Under the pieces are notes generated by a model. It was not told the DNA's origin. It saw only the letters and a list, made by a program, of their open reading frames with translations, and did not search any database. From RGIG9060 sp052173655 (GTDB lineage Bacteria; Spirochaetota; Spirochaetia; Treponematales; Treponemataceae): a stretch of DNA of 64,000 nucleotides. Of this stretch, positions 19,067-28,837 are shown in pieces. The number at the start of each line of letters is the position of its first letter. Within the stretch, counting starts at the first letter, position 1. The stretch lies in the NCBI GenBank assembly GCA_052173655.1, contig JBQMYD010000002.1, positions 247,779-311,778 on the forward strand, written 5' to 3'. The translations under genes were made by a program, and so were the position numbers.

Positions 19067-19984
19067 ATGATAGAAGAAATGGCGGAAGTGGAAGTGGAAA
19101 ACGTAAGTACTGTACCACAAAATTTTGATATGAATGTTCAGGAAGCAATTTCAAACTGGTATCCACAAAGTATTGTTGATTTTCTTAAACGTGTAATCAA
19201 TTTTGACAGCATGATAAAATTTATTTTTGTTTCGATTACTGTTATAATATTTCTTCTTATTTACATTGCAATAAGACATATTTTTAAAAAAATCCCCGAC
19301 GAAAAGATGAAACCTCATGCAAAAAATTTTATTTTAAAAATTTTTAAGTATGTTTTTGAAGTTTTGATTATAATTTATATTTTGAATTTTTTAGGAGTTA
19401 ATCTAAATGCACTTTTCGGTGCTGCAGGAATTGCGGGAGTTGCGTTGGGTCTTGCAGCTCAAACTGCACTTGGAAATATCATCAGCGGATTTTTTATTCT
19501 GAATGAAAGGGCGTTCAAAGTTGGAGATCACGTAAAAATTGAAGAAGTAGAAGGAAATGTTGAATCCGTAGATTTGCTTGCAATTAAGGTAAAAACTTTT
19601 GATAATCAGATTGTTCGAGTTTCAAACGAAACTGTAATAAAATCCAAGTTGGAAAATGTTTCTTCACTTTCGACTAGGCGAGTATGTTTATATATGACAG
19701 TTTCATATAATGAGAATTTACCCGAAGTTATGAACAATCTAAAGGAAGCTGTCGGTAAAGCAAATTCTGTTATTTCACATCCTCCGTGCGAAGTTGTGTG
19801 TTCAAATTTTAACCCATCCGGAGTTGAATTGCGTATTACAGCTTGGACAAGATATGCAGATTTTATTTCAGCAAGGAACAATGTTATTCTTGCCACAACT
19901 CAAGAGTGCAAAAGAATGAAAATTGCAATTCAATGTCAACTTTTGGAAATTAAAGAAAGCAAAAAGGAATCGGAAATTGTCTGA
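19067..19984 (+). CDS. MscS-family mechanosensitive channel
   Basis: An osmotic safety channel in the inner membrane, 305 residues. There are about three transmembrane helices (about 45-75, 85-110, 118-145). The pore-lining TM3 reads GAAGIAGVALGLAAQTALGN, the Gly/Ala-rich signature of MscS. A beta domain follows with FKVGDHVKIEEVEGNVESV, then an alpha/beta cytoplasmic domain. The N-terminus carries about 15 acidic residues before TM1. The 3' end overlaps slyX by 8 bp. Confidence 0.9.
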   Translation: MIEEMAEVEVENVSTVPQNFDMNVQEAISNWYPQSIVDFLKRVINFDSMIKFIFVSITVIIFLLIYIAIRHIFKKIPDEKMKPHAKNFILKIFKYVFEVLIIIYILNFLGVNLNALFGAAGIAGVALGLAAQTALGNIISGFFILNERAFKVGDHVKIEEVEGNVESVDLLAIKVKTFDNQIVRVSNETVIKSKLENVSSLSTRRVCLYMTVSYNENLPEVMNNLKEAVGKANSVISHPPCEVVCSNFNPSGVELRITAWTRYADFISARNNVILATTQECKRMKIAIQCQLLEIKESKKESEIV

Positions 19985-20189
19985 AAAAGAAGATGAAAGT
20001 CTTATTCGTATAGAAAAAAAACTTGCTTACATCGAGGATTTTTTAAACCAACTGCATGAAGTTACATTGGAACATGAAAAACAGATCCAAAGAATTGATG
20101 AGCAAAGCAAGTTTTTCCTTTCAAAGTTAAAAGATATTTATGAAAATCCGGAGGGCGACATTCCTAACAGAAAGCCGCCCCATTACTAG
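19977..20189 (+). CDS. slyX: SlyX-family protein
   Basis: A small coiled-coil protein of 70 residues from the TTG at 19977, which has AAAAAGG upstream and overlaps the MscS stop. The heptad region LIRIEKKLAYIEDFLNQLHE and the conserved C-terminal PPHY are typical of SlyX. The biochemical role of the family is not established. The longer frame starting at TTG 19923 lies inside the channel gene and is less likely. Confidence 0.8.
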   Translation: MSEKEDESLIRIEKKLAYIEDFLNQLHEVTLEHEKQIQRIDEQSKFFLSKLKDIYENPEGDIPNRKPPHY

Positions 20190-20196
20190 GCAGAAA

Positions 20197-20346
20197 TTAT
20201 CTTAAAAAAGCTTCTACTTCACTTCCTGCGTTTCCGCACGTGTTGATTGCTTCTAAAAGTTCTTCCTTCGAACAAGTTAGTTTGTTACACCAATAATCAA
20301 TTGCTGCCTGATCGTTAATATCGATTGGATCAAATTCTGCTGACAT
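20197..20346 (-). CDS. DUF3606-like small protein
   Basis: A 49-residue protein from the ATG at 20346, which has GGGAG just upstream. The sequence DQAAIDYWCNKLTCSKEELLEAI, ending with a Gly and a hydrophobic C-terminus, matches the DUF3606 pattern of a small helical domain of unknown function. The longer in-frame start at 20403 lacks a good ribosome-binding site. Confidence 0.6.
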   Translation of the reverse strand: MSAEFDPIDINDQAAIDYWCNKLTCSKEELLEAINTCGNAGSEVEAFLR

Positions 20347-20430
20347 ATAATTACTCCCATAACTTTTTTTCAAACTTGTGTAATTTACACTGTAGAATAT
20401 CATATCACAAAATTGTTTTTTTTAGAAGAA

Positions 20431-20473
20431 AAAAGCCGCCTAAAAATTAAGAATTTTAACTAAGACGGCTTTT
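20431..20473. terminator. Hairpin terminator after hydA
   Basis: Inverted arms AAAAGCCG (20431-20438) and CGGCTTTT (20466-20473) close a long AT-rich loop. T-rich sequence follows on either strand. It lies between hydA (ending at 20487 on the minus strand) and the DUF3606 gene. Confidence 0.7.
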
Positions 20474-20486
20474 ATTTTTGCATTTT

Positions 20487-22241
20487 CTATTGATACAACT
20501 GTCGTTTACCATATTTTGTATGCAACAAGTGATGAGCTTTTTTTGAATTAGGCTCACCAAAATATTCTTTGTAAATTTGAGTGATTAAAGGATTTTGGTG
20601 GGAACATCGAATTTCATGATTTTCATCGTCATTGTACAAGGCAGAAGCCCGTTTTGTTCTTAAATCATCACAGTGTCCATAAGGCTGTCCGCCTCCGGTT
20701 ACGCAACCTCCTTTACATGCCATAACTTCTATAAAATCGTAAGGACGTTCTTTTCCTGTCTCTTTTGCTTCGTTTATTTCTTGGATGATTTTGTCAACAT
20801 TTCCCATTTGATGAACCACGGCTATTTTTATTTTTGTTCCGTTTGCATCTATTACAGCTTTTTTTATTCCGTCAAGACCTCGTGCTTGCTGATAATTTAC
20901 ATTCCCAAGTTCTTTTCCGGTTATTAACTTATAAGCCGTTCTTACTGCAGCTTCCATTACACCGCCGGTTGCACCGAAAATTGTTCCTGCTCCACTGTAA
21001 GGGCCTATAGGGCTATCTGCAAATCCGTCTTCAAGTTCTGTAAAATTGATACCCGCCATTTTGATAAGAACTGCCAATTCCCTTGTTGTAAGGACTTTAT
21101 CGACATCTTGAGCTCCGCTGGATTTCATATCATCATTTCTTCTAGCCTCATAAGCTTTTGCAGTGCAAGGCATTATTGAAACGTGATATATTTGGTCGGC
21201 TTTTAATCCGGCTTTTTCAGCCCAATATGTTTTTGTTATTGCACCTTGCATTTGCTGAGGTGATTTTGCTGAAGAAAGATTAGGTAAAAGATCATGGTAG
21301 TTTTTTTCGGCATAATCAACCCAGCCCGGACAACAGGACGTAAACATAGGAAGTTCACCTCCATTTGTCAACCTTGAAATCAATTCAGTTCCTTCTTCCA
21401 TAATTGTAAGATCTGCACCGAAGTTTGTGTCGAATATATGATTGAAACCAAGCATTCTGAGTGCCGTATAAATTTTTCCTGTTGTAAGAGTACCTGCTTC
21501 TAATCCGAATTCTTCGCCTAAAGCTGCTCTAACAGAAGGTGCTATGGAAACTACTGAGGTAATTCCTTTTTCATTTATTTTATCCATAACTTCTGCAATC
21601 GGATTACAGGTTGTGATAGCTCCGGTAGGGCAGTGAGCTGCACATTGTCCGCATCGAATGCATGGGCTTTGAGCAAGATTGTGTCCTGCAACCGGTCCTA
21701 TAACAGTTTGATCTCCGCGACCTGTATATTCCAATGCCCACACATCTTGTACCTGCTGGCATGTTTCTACACATCGTCCGCAATTTATACATTTGTTTCT
21801 ATCCAAAACAATTTCTTCGTAAGAGTTATCTGTGGGTTGATTTTTTAGAATTTGCTTGAATCTCGGTTCTTGTCTCAAATTAAATTGGATTGCCAAGTCT
21901 TGAAGTTCGCATTCTCCGCTTCTGTTACATTGAAGACAATCTTGAGGATGGTTTGCAAGTATCAATTCCAAAACAGTTCGTCTTGCTTTTCTTAGTTCCG
22001 CATCATCGGTAATAAGACACATGCCTTCGGTAACTTTTGTTGTGCAGGCTCTTATCATTCTTGCTCTTCCAGTTCTAGGATCAATATTTTTTACGACACA
22101 AATACCGCACGAACCCCAAGCCGGAAGATCTTTGTTATAACACAATGACGGAATTTTTATGTTAAGTTTTTCTGCAGCGTTAAGAATAGATGTTCCTTCT
22201 TCTACACAAATATTTTTGTCGTTGATAGTTAAATTAATCAT
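20487..22241 (-). CDS. hydA: [FeFe]-hydrogenase catalytic subunit
   Basis: A 584-residue cytoplasmic hydrogenase. It has an N-terminal [2Fe-2S] NuoG-like domain (Cys near 34-67), a His-Cys3 [4Fe-4S] site (NHPQDCLQCNRSGEC), two ferredoxin-type clusters (CINCGRC, CIRCGQC), then the H-cluster domain. H-cluster motifs are TSCCPGW (L1), MPCTAK (L2) and EVMACKGGCVTGGGQPY (L3), all intact. It is the last gene of hydC-hydB-hydA and pairs with a NuoF/NuoE-like diaphorase module as in Thermotoga HydABC. Its operon promoter now lies on the far side of the 32-kb prophage, so its expression is doubtful. Confidence 0.93.
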   Translation of the reverse strand: MINLTINDKNICVEEGTSILNAAEKLNIKIPSLCYNKDLPAWGSCGICVVKNIDPRTGRARMIRACTTKVTEGMCLITDDAELRKARRTVLELILANHPQDCLQCNRSGECELQDLAIQFNLRQEPRFKQILKNQPTDNSYEEIVLDRNKCINCGRCVETCQQVQDVWALEYTGRGDQTVIGPVAGHNLAQSPCIRCGQCAAHCPTGAITTCNPIAEVMDKINEKGITSVVSIAPSVRAALGEEFGLEAGTLTTGKIYTALRMLGFNHIFDTNFGADLTIMEEGTELISRLTNGGELPMFTSCCPGWVDYAEKNYHDLLPNLSSAKSPQQMQGAITKTYWAEKAGLKADQIYHVSIMPCTAKAYEARRNDDMKSSGAQDVDKVLTTRELAVLIKMAGINFTELEDGFADSPIGPYSGAGTIFGATGGVMEAAVRTAYKLITGKELGNVNYQQARGLDGIKKAVIDANGTKIKIAVVHQMGNVDKIIQEINEAKETGKERPYDFIEVMACKGGCVTGGGQPYGHCDDLRTKRASALYNDDENHEIRCSHQNPLITQIYKEYFGEPNSKKAHHLLHTKYGKRQLYQ

Positions 22242-22259
22242 TCAAATTTCCTCCAAACG

Positions 22260-23266
22260 TTATTTTTTATAAATAGCATCGAATTTACAACTCGTTATAC
22301 AAGCTCCGCATTTTAGGCACTTGGATTGTTCGATTATTTTCCAAGCAAGTTTTCTACCTTCCTTAATTTCATTGGCCGGATTATTGGATATAGCGTTTGC
22401 AGGGCAGTTTTTAACACAAATACCGCATCCGATACACTGATCGCTTTTTATTATGAATAACAAGAGGCTCTTGCATTTTCCCGAATCACAGTGTTTGTCT
22501 TGGATGTGGTCGATGTATTCTTGCTCAAATTTATCTATGGTTGAAAGGGTAGGATTCGGTGCTGTTTGCCCTAAAGCACAAAGAGAGCATGATTTCATTG
22601 CCTGACCGATATCTTTAAGACTTTGAATATCTTTTATTTCACCGTTACCCTTAGAAATTTTATCAAGAATTGAGTGCATTTGGCGTGTTCCTATTCTGCA
22701 AGGAGAACACTTTCCGCAGCTTTCATCTACGCAGAATTCCATGTAGAATTTTGCAACGTCAATTACACAATCATCTTCATCCATTACAATCATACCTCCG
22801 GAACCCATCATCGAGCCCAGTCGTGTAAGTGCTCCAAAGTCTATTTGTGTATCCAAAGATTCTTCTGTAATAATGCCTCCGGACGGTCCTCCTGTTTGAA
22901 CTCCCTTGAACTTTTTGCCGTCCCGAATTCCTCCTCCTACTTCAAAAATGATTTCTCTAAGCGTTGTTCCCATTGGGACTTCAACAAGTCCTGAATTATT
23001 TATTTTTCCGGTCAGTGCAAAAACTTTTGTTCCTTTTGAATCTTCTGTACCAATTTTATTAAACCAATCGGCACCTTTTGTCAAAATTACCGGAATATTT
23101 GCCCAAGTTTCTACATTATTAATGACTGTCGGTTTGTTCCAAAGTCCGCTTTGTGCCGGAAACGGAGGTTTTGGAGTAGGCATTCCACGCTGACCTTCAA
23201 TGGAACGTAAAAGTGCTGTTTCTTCCCCACAAACAAAAGCTCCTGCTCCAAGCCTGATTTCAATAT
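22260..23266 (-). pseudogene. hydB: hydB (NuoF-like) 3' portion, cut off by prophage insertion
   Basis: The C-terminal half of the NADH-binding diaphorase subunit. The frame is open up to the prophage left end at 23266 and begins with EIRLGAGAFVCGEETALLRSIEGQRG. It contains the SLBB region, the Cys cluster CGKCSPCRIG and two C-terminal [4Fe-4S] ferredoxin motifs (CIGCGICVKNCP, CLKCGACITSC). Rejoined with 55274-56147 after removing the prophage and one AATAT copy, the reading frame is continuous at 626 residues. Internal initiation at 23183 would give a 307-residue piece lacking the flavin/NADH site. Confidence 0.93.
23262..23266 (+). repeat. Target-site duplication, left copy
   Basis: AATAT directly abuts the phage TGTAACG end. 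The same five bases follow the right end at 55269. Five base pairs is the duplication length known for Mu. Confidence 0.9.
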
Positions 23267-23322
23267 TGTAACGTCGAACGCAATTTTAGAAAAATTATAT
23301 TTTAGTTTTAGAATTTTCACCC

Positions 23323-23362
23323 TTTTTTCATGTTTTTTTGTGTTTTTTCATGCTTTTTCGTG
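23323..23362 (+). repeat. Four 10-bp T-tract repeats near the phage left end
   Basis: Four consecutive 10-bp units (TTTTTTCATG, TTTTTTTGTG, TTTTTTCATG, CTTTTTCGTG) start 56 bp inside the left end. The exact 10-bp phasing of T-tracts predicts a strong intrinsic bend. A role in assembling the transposase complex or an architectural protein is inference. Confidence 0.6.
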
Positions 23363-23377
23363 TATTAAAAACACTTT

Positions 23378-26300
23378 TTAATCGATTTTTATAATAAAAT
23401 TTAAGGTTAAAAATGGTGGAAGTATTGAAAATTCTTGACCACCTCCGGACGCCTGAATCGTATGCGTATGCTCTAAATCAAGGTAATATTTAGCAAAATA
23501 CGTTGTCATGCAATCGCCGTGATTAACAGTTCCGTTACTTCCCTTATTCTGAATTCTCCCACCTGCATAGTAGTTACTTTGTCGCCCAAACTTTCGCTCC
23601 CAAGCATTGTTATCACGGATATTATTATGGCTAATGCCTGTAAAATAGGCATTTGTAATACCACTCATCCCCTCCGTAACTCCGCCATGGTCATGAGATG
23701 GCATTTGATCAAGCGTTAATATATGGCTTTCTTTTCCGCCTGTCTCCCCTAAATTATTCGCAGTTCCTTTTATAAATTTATTTGACAAATTCGGAAGATT
23801 AAATGTAGTGTTCCCGTCTCCTGATCCATAAGTCGTTCCTATAACAGCAAATAACGATGCATATTTAATTCTTGAAATTTCTTGACCCTTGCAAAAAAGC
23901 CAACCATCAGGAGCTTCATTTCCTGAAAACGGGAAAATAGAAGCAATCGGAATGTTACTCGTCCCCCGCTCGCCCTTATCACCTTTTAAGCCTTGCTCTC
24001 CTTTCTCGCCTTGCTCTCCTTTCTCGCCTCGTTCACCCTTATCGCCCTTTGAGCCTTGTTCTCCTTTCTCTCCCCGTTCGCCTTTATCGCCCTTTAAACC
24101 TTGCTCTCCTCTTTCTGCTATCAGCTTTCCTTTTTCATCAAATTCAAGATAAGCCCCTGTATCCATGAAGTACGAGTATCTTTTACTTGCCTTATCGAAA
24201 ATTATTTGATTGAACCCAACTCCTGTTTTTACAACTCTTTTTTCATTTACAACTTTTTCACTTTGCCAATAAAAACGCACATCTTTTTCAAAAACTGTTC
24301 CTGTCGAAATTTCACCGTATATTTGAAAACACAATTGACTATTTTCGACTGATCCCAATTCTGCAACATCGCTCACATAGGTTTCTTTACAATTTAAATT
24401 TTCAATTTTATTTAAAACATTTACATTGCCTTTAATAACCGAGTAATACATATTTTCAGGTTCTGCAGTATCAGCCTTTTGACAACGATATAAATTGCCT
24501 TCAAAATCTGACATTATAAACTTAGTTAAATCATTGTATACGTAAAAACCGTTCATCAACTTCGGAGTTTTCCAAATCTCCATAATTGACATTTGATCAG
24601 GATTTTCAATGTTCAAGTTCCATTTTAATTTTGCCCTTACAAAAGCCCCGCACTTTTCGGCTTTTTGATTATTTACAAAATAACTTAAACAACAAGTCAT
24701 GTACAATTCATTATTTTTTATTTTAAAAAAACTTTGGACAAATTCATTAATGTCTTCTAAAATTCCTTGCAAAATTGCATAGTCTATTTCTTTTGTATCA
24801 CAATTAAATCTTTCAATAACAGTCCAAAGATTCATTTTATGCAAAATATAAACATATTCAAATTCAGAACACATCCCACAAATGCTTTGATTAGTTCCAA
24901 ACGATTTATATTTTTTATTTTCCAATAAATCATGAAATGTCATATTTTCAGGATTAAAAAAAATGGCTTTTTGGAACATAAACCCATCTATTGTGTTGTC
25001 TTCCAAATGATTAACTAATCTATAATTTTTTGTTTCGATAGAAAATTCGTAAACATCAAGCCCGTCATTTTCTTTATCCAAAAAATAAAAAACGCCATTA
25101 AAACTGTTCATGACATAGTGTTGTATTTTTACCTTTTTTATAAAAAATTCCTCTTTTGAATTTTCATTTATTTTTTGTAAAAACAAATCAAATTCATTTG
25201 ATGATTTTTTATAAAAAACTTTATATTTTTCGCCATTATATTCAAAAATTTTTGAAAATAAATTGATTAAAAAGTGTGGCTCCTTACTCATCTCTTTACT
25301 TTCAACAATTGGAACAGCACTTTTTACAAATCCTGTATCAACAGCTATTTTTGTTTCTTTATTTGAAATTCCAAAAAGTAGATTATTGTTTTCATCAAAA
25401 ATTTCAAAATTTCCGCCTGAAATCGATGTCCCTTTTGCATTCATCTTAAAATTTCCGACTACAAAGATGACATCATAATCAACAATCGTCCCATTTTCAA
25501 GCTTTGGCTTTACTTCAATATATTGACTTTGCCCACCAACTCTAAAAGCTCCTTTGTGGTAAATGATTTTTTTATTTTCATCTAAAACGTCATTTACAGC
25601 CCAATAATTAAGCTCGCTCCCTATCAATCCTCCGTCTGTAATTAGCCCAAGATTGGCAGTTAATGCACTAAGTTGCTCAACAAAGATTTGATTAACACCC
25701 AAAGCTCCATCAATTTTAACTCTCTCACCCTTATCATTTAATTTCCATGCTCTCACCACATCTCTAGCCGAAGTTGCCTTAGCTTCGATAAAATAGGGAG
25801 GAGACCATTCACTTTCAGCTTTAGTTGAAAAAGCTTTGATTCTATACGCATAAAGAGTATTTACAGATTGATTTTTTGCTTGCCCATAAAGAGGCAATGT
25901 GAAAGATACAGATGATCCTTGTTGAAAGAGTTTGTCATTTTCAAAATCAACTTTAAAATTGTCTTCTGATTCATAAGGATTTAATCCTAATGCAGGTTTA
26001 AACCATTTAAGTTTTGTTGTATCTGTTATACGCTCATAAGCACCGTTTATAACTTTATAAGCTTTAGCAACTTGAATATATACGCCTTTATATTCATATA
26101 TATTTTGATTTTCCCATTTTAAATTTATTTGGCGAGCTGAACTTGAAATATAAAGATAGGGAATAGCAGGCTCATATCCTAGATATTCTGAAACATCAGG
26201 ATTTATAACATCACTTTTTATAGAATATGCTTCTGATTTTTCCAAAATGAAAATTGAATATGATCTTGCATTTTCTTTATTTAGCGGAAAATCTTTGAAA

Positions 26301-28837
26301 AAATAAAAAAAAGATTCTCCAAAACAATTCTCCTTAACTTTTTCATCGTTTACAAAAACATCAAAAACTTTTGATCCGAAAGATTTTTTATCTATGTTCC
26401 AATAAATTTGAATTCCTTTTTCTTGACAAAACGCACTGACAAGTGGCTTTTCAATTTTCCATGTATGATAATTTTTAAAGTCAAAATCTGTTGTGCAACT
26501 CTCTTTTGTACCAGCTTCAGTTTTTGAAACAAGACAAAATATATAGCTTTCAATTTCATTTTTTTCAGGATATCCGTCGATTTTTCTGTCAAAAAAATAC
26601 GAAGTTTCATTTGTTAAAAGATTTTCCTTAACTTTTTTTCCGTTAATATATAAATCGAATTTTGTGTCTCCGTACCAAATTTTATCGCTTTTATTTTTCC
26701 AATTTATTGAAATAAAACTTTCAAAAGGAATTACAAATATTTCTTGCTCCTCAATTTTCCAAGTCAAATAATCGCTTGTATCAACTTTGGATATAACATA
26801 TTCAGATTCATTGCCATAGGCAGAAATTGCTTTTATTCTAAATTTATAATTTTTTAAGTCTTCCTTTTCAGGATAACCGTCAATATTTCTTTTAAATTCG
26901 TAACTAAAAGAATCAGCATAAGAGGTGCCGACATTCTCCCAATCTCCACTTAATGATCTACAAATTTCAACAACGTAATGAGAGGCTTTGAAAGCTGAAT
27001 CAAATCCGGAGTAGCTTTTCCAAGATAAATTTATAAAATCTTTTGACGCTTTAGCCGTAAGATTTTCAGGTCTTTTCGGAAGTGCAGATACTTTTGAATA
27101 AAACTTTACACTATTCGATTTTTCACTCGTATTGCCAGCTTTGTCAGTTGCTGTTATTGCGTAAAAATAGCTTATTTGTTTTTGTAAAATTTTGTCTGTA
27201 AAAGAAAACTCCAAACAATCATCATGTTCAATTGTTCCGACAACACTCCAATTTGAAACGTCAGCTTTTCTTTTTAAAATTGAATAATATTTTACTCCTG
27301 ATTTTTCGTCTTTTGAAGCAGAAAAGACTACAATAGCATCTCCTCTATCCGTACATGTAATTGATTTTATAACAGGAACACTTGGTGGCGTTGTATCTGG
27401 AGCAGGAATGGAAGAGACTTTTGATTCTAGGGAATCTAAGCGGCTTTGAAGATCGTTACCAACTTGTGATGTTGTTTTATAACGAGTAATATCAAGTGCA
27501 ACTTTTCCATAAGTCATAAATTCTACAGAATATTTTTCATCTTCAAAATTGTAAAAACACGACAAAACTATACAATCGCTTTTAAATCCTGAAATGCCTG
27601 TGTCGATTGAATAATAAGTTCCCGGAAGTAACTTTTGTGTACATTGCCCCGTAAATTTAAATGATGATTTTATAAAAAATCGACTTAAAAAAGATGCAAG
27701 ATTTTCAGCACTTTTTGAATTGTACAAAAACTCTGCTTCATATAAGTATTCTTTTATTCCTTTTCCGTATGTAACTGACGAATCAGAGCTTCTAAAATAT
27801 GCATCGGCTCTTATTGCAAGCTGATAAAGAATTGCATCTTGATTTCCCCTATTTATCAACCTTACAGAAGCTCTTCTTGCTCCAAAATCTGTTCTATCAA
27901 TTTCTAGGCTTCCTTTCCAATCTTTTACTAATTTATGATTTTCTGAATAAAGCAAAGTTGTTTTTGTTGATCTTCTAAACTTTTGTTGACCTGAATAAAG
28001 AGTGTAAGCTTCCGCATAGCCTGTTGCAAAGGTTTGAAAAACTTGTCCCTCACGAGCTTCCTGAATAGGATCTGAATCGTATGGGTAGTATTGATTTGGT
28101 CTAACAACAATTGGGATTATATGATTTTCAGAATCAAGATTTTTGCCTTCAAAATAAATTTGTTCGTTTTCTTTTTTTGTAAGGCAATTAAACTGCACCT
28201 TTACCATATCAAAGTCTTTGTCGGTTTTTGCCGCTTTTAATCCTGTATAAAAATCCACATCTGAAAGTATTTCTAGCTTACTTGGAATTTTTGATAAATT
28301 TTTTATAAAAAGTTTTCCTTCTTCATTGAAAAAAAATGCATAACAATTTTGAAAAAGCACGTTGTTTAAAGATTGCAAGTAAGAGCTATCTTTGTCTAAA
28401 ACAAAAGCTTCGATATCAATTTTAGAAGTATCACAAAGGTCTTCAATTTGCACATCACAATCCTTACAAAGCCGACTAACAACTTTGTCTAACGTTGTGT
28501 TTATAAGAGCTATTTCTGCGTTTGTTTTTTTTTCAAAAAGATAGGTATTATCTGAAATTGTAAAATTTATTTCAAAAATAGGATTAGGTAAACCATCGTC
28601 ATTCCAAGATACATCTGTTTTTATTTTTCCTGTAAAAAGAGTTTTAGAATCATCTTTTACAACTGCTAAAAGTTCAGTATTTTTTACAAAAAGTGCAAAA
28701 ATTTCAGGATCATATGGAATTTTTACAGGACAACTAACTTGTGTATGTTGCAAACTTTCGTTAATGCAAGATTCATAGATTGTAATTGATGTTGGATATA
28801 CCTTTTTTTTATAATTTTCAATTTCTAAAAAAATCAT
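23378..28837 (-). CDS. Giant tail-tip/fibre protein with FnIII, collagen-like and tail-collar domains
   Basis: 1819 residues. Residues 1 to about 460 resemble a siphophage tail-hub/tip protein (predicted fold; no catalytic motif). About 480-1015 holds several fibronectin-III-like repeats, starting DTTPPSVPVIKSITC. About 1020-1150 resembles a fibre shaft, and 1150-1570 is of unknown fold. Residues 1576-1625 are Gly-X-Y collagen-like, and from about 1630 there is a tail-collar domain with APDGWLFCKGQ and PSHDHGG. It therefore combines the distal tail and receptor-binding fibre in one chain. Its start overlaps the tape-measure stop by 4 bp, which fits one late operon. Confidence 0.85.
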   Translation of the reverse strand: MIFLEIENYKKKVYPTSITIYESCINESLQHTQVSCPVKIPYDPEIFALFVKNTELLAVVKDDSKTLFTGKIKTDVSWNDDGLPNPIFEINFTISDNTYLFEKKTNAEIALINTTLDKVVSRLCKDCDVQIEDLCDTSKIDIEAFVLDKDSSYLQSLNNVLFQNCYAFFFNEEGKLFIKNLSKIPSKLEILSDVDFYTGLKAAKTDKDFDMVKVQFNCLTKKENEQIYFEGKNLDSENHIIPIVVRPNQYYPYDSDPIQEAREGQVFQTFATGYAEAYTLYSGQQKFRRSTKTTLLYSENHKLVKDWKGSLEIDRTDFGARRASVRLINRGNQDAILYQLAIRADAYFRSSDSSVTYGKGIKEYLYEAEFLYNSKSAENLASFLSRFFIKSSFKFTGQCTQKLLPGTYYSIDTGISGFKSDCIVLSCFYNFEDEKYSVEFMTYGKVALDITRYKTTSQVGNDLQSRLDSLESKVSSIPAPDTTPPSVPVIKSITCTDRGDAIVVFSASKDEKSGVKYYSILKRKADVSNWSVVGTIEHDDCLEFSFTDKILQKQISYFYAITATDKAGNTSEKSNSVKFYSKVSALPKRPENLTAKASKDFINLSWKSYSGFDSAFKASHYVVEICRSLSGDWENVGTSYADSFSYEFKRNIDGYPEKEDLKNYKFRIKAISAYGNESEYVISKVDTSDYLTWKIEEQEIFVIPFESFISINWKNKSDKIWYGDTKFDLYINGKKVKENLLTNETSYFFDRKIDGYPEKNEIESYIFCLVSKTEAGTKESCTTDFDFKNYHTWKIEKPLVSAFCQEKGIQIYWNIDKKSFGSKVFDVFVNDEKVKENCFGESFFYFFKDFPLNKENARSYSIFILEKSEAYSIKSDVINPDVSEYLGYEPAIPYLYISSSARQINLKWENQNIYEYKGVYIQVAKAYKVINGAYERITDTTKLKWFKPALGLNPYESEDNFKVDFENDKLFQQGSSVSFTLPLYGQAKNQSVNTLYAYRIKAFSTKAESEWSPPYFIEAKATSARDVVRAWKLNDKGERVKIDGALGVNQIFVEQLSALTANLGLITDGGLIGSELNYWAVNDVLDENKKIIYHKGAFRVGGQSQYIEVKPKLENGTIVDYDVIFVVGNFKMNAKGTSISGGNFEIFDENNNLLFGISNKETKIAVDTGFVKSAVPIVESKEMSKEPHFLINLFSKIFEYNGEKYKVFYKKSSNEFDLFLQKINENSKEEFFIKKVKIQHYVMNSFNGVFYFLDKENDGLDVYEFSIETKNYRLVNHLEDNTIDGFMFQKAIFFNPENMTFHDLLENKKYKSFGTNQSICGMCSEFEYVYILHKMNLWTVIERFNCDTKEIDYAILQGILEDINEFVQSFFKIKNNELYMTCCLSYFVNNQKAEKCGAFVRAKLKWNLNIENPDQMSIMEIWKTPKLMNGFYVYNDLTKFIMSDFEGNLYRCQKADTAEPENMYYSVIKGNVNVLNKIENLNCKETYVSDVAELGSVENSQLCFQIYGEISTGTVFEKDVRFYWQSEKVVNEKRVVKTGVGFNQIIFDKASKRYSYFMDTGAYLEFDEKGKLIAERGEQGLKGDKGERGEKGEQGSKGDKGERGEKGEQGEKGEQGLKGDKGERGTSNIPIASIFPFSGNEAPDGWLFCKGQEISRIKYASLFAVIGTTYGSGDGNTTFNLPNLSNKFIKGTANNLGETGGKESHILTLDQMPSHDHGGVTEGMSGITNAYFTGISHNNIRDNNAWERKFGRQSNYYAGGRIQNKGSNGTVNHGDCMTTYFAKYYLDLEHTHTIQASGGGQEFSILPPFLTLNFIIKID
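23963..24109 (-). repeat. Collagen-like coding repeat in the tail fibre
   Basis: About sixteen G-X-Y triplets, mainly GEK, GEQ, GDK and GER, encoded by near-identical 9-bp units arranged in longer blocks. Such DNA is prone to length change by recombination or slippage. Collagen-like trimers are a known fibre stalk in phages. Confidence 0.9.

Noticed and set aside
23183..23266. A natural two-gene hydB with a start at 23183
   Set aside because: The frame upstream of this Met continues conserved NuoF sequence (EIRLGAGAFVCGEETALLRS) up to the phage end, so Met is internal.
23960..24110. Regular repeats resembling a CRISPR array
   Set aside because: They are contiguous 9-bp units encoding Gly-X-Y triplets inside a long open frame; no spacers.
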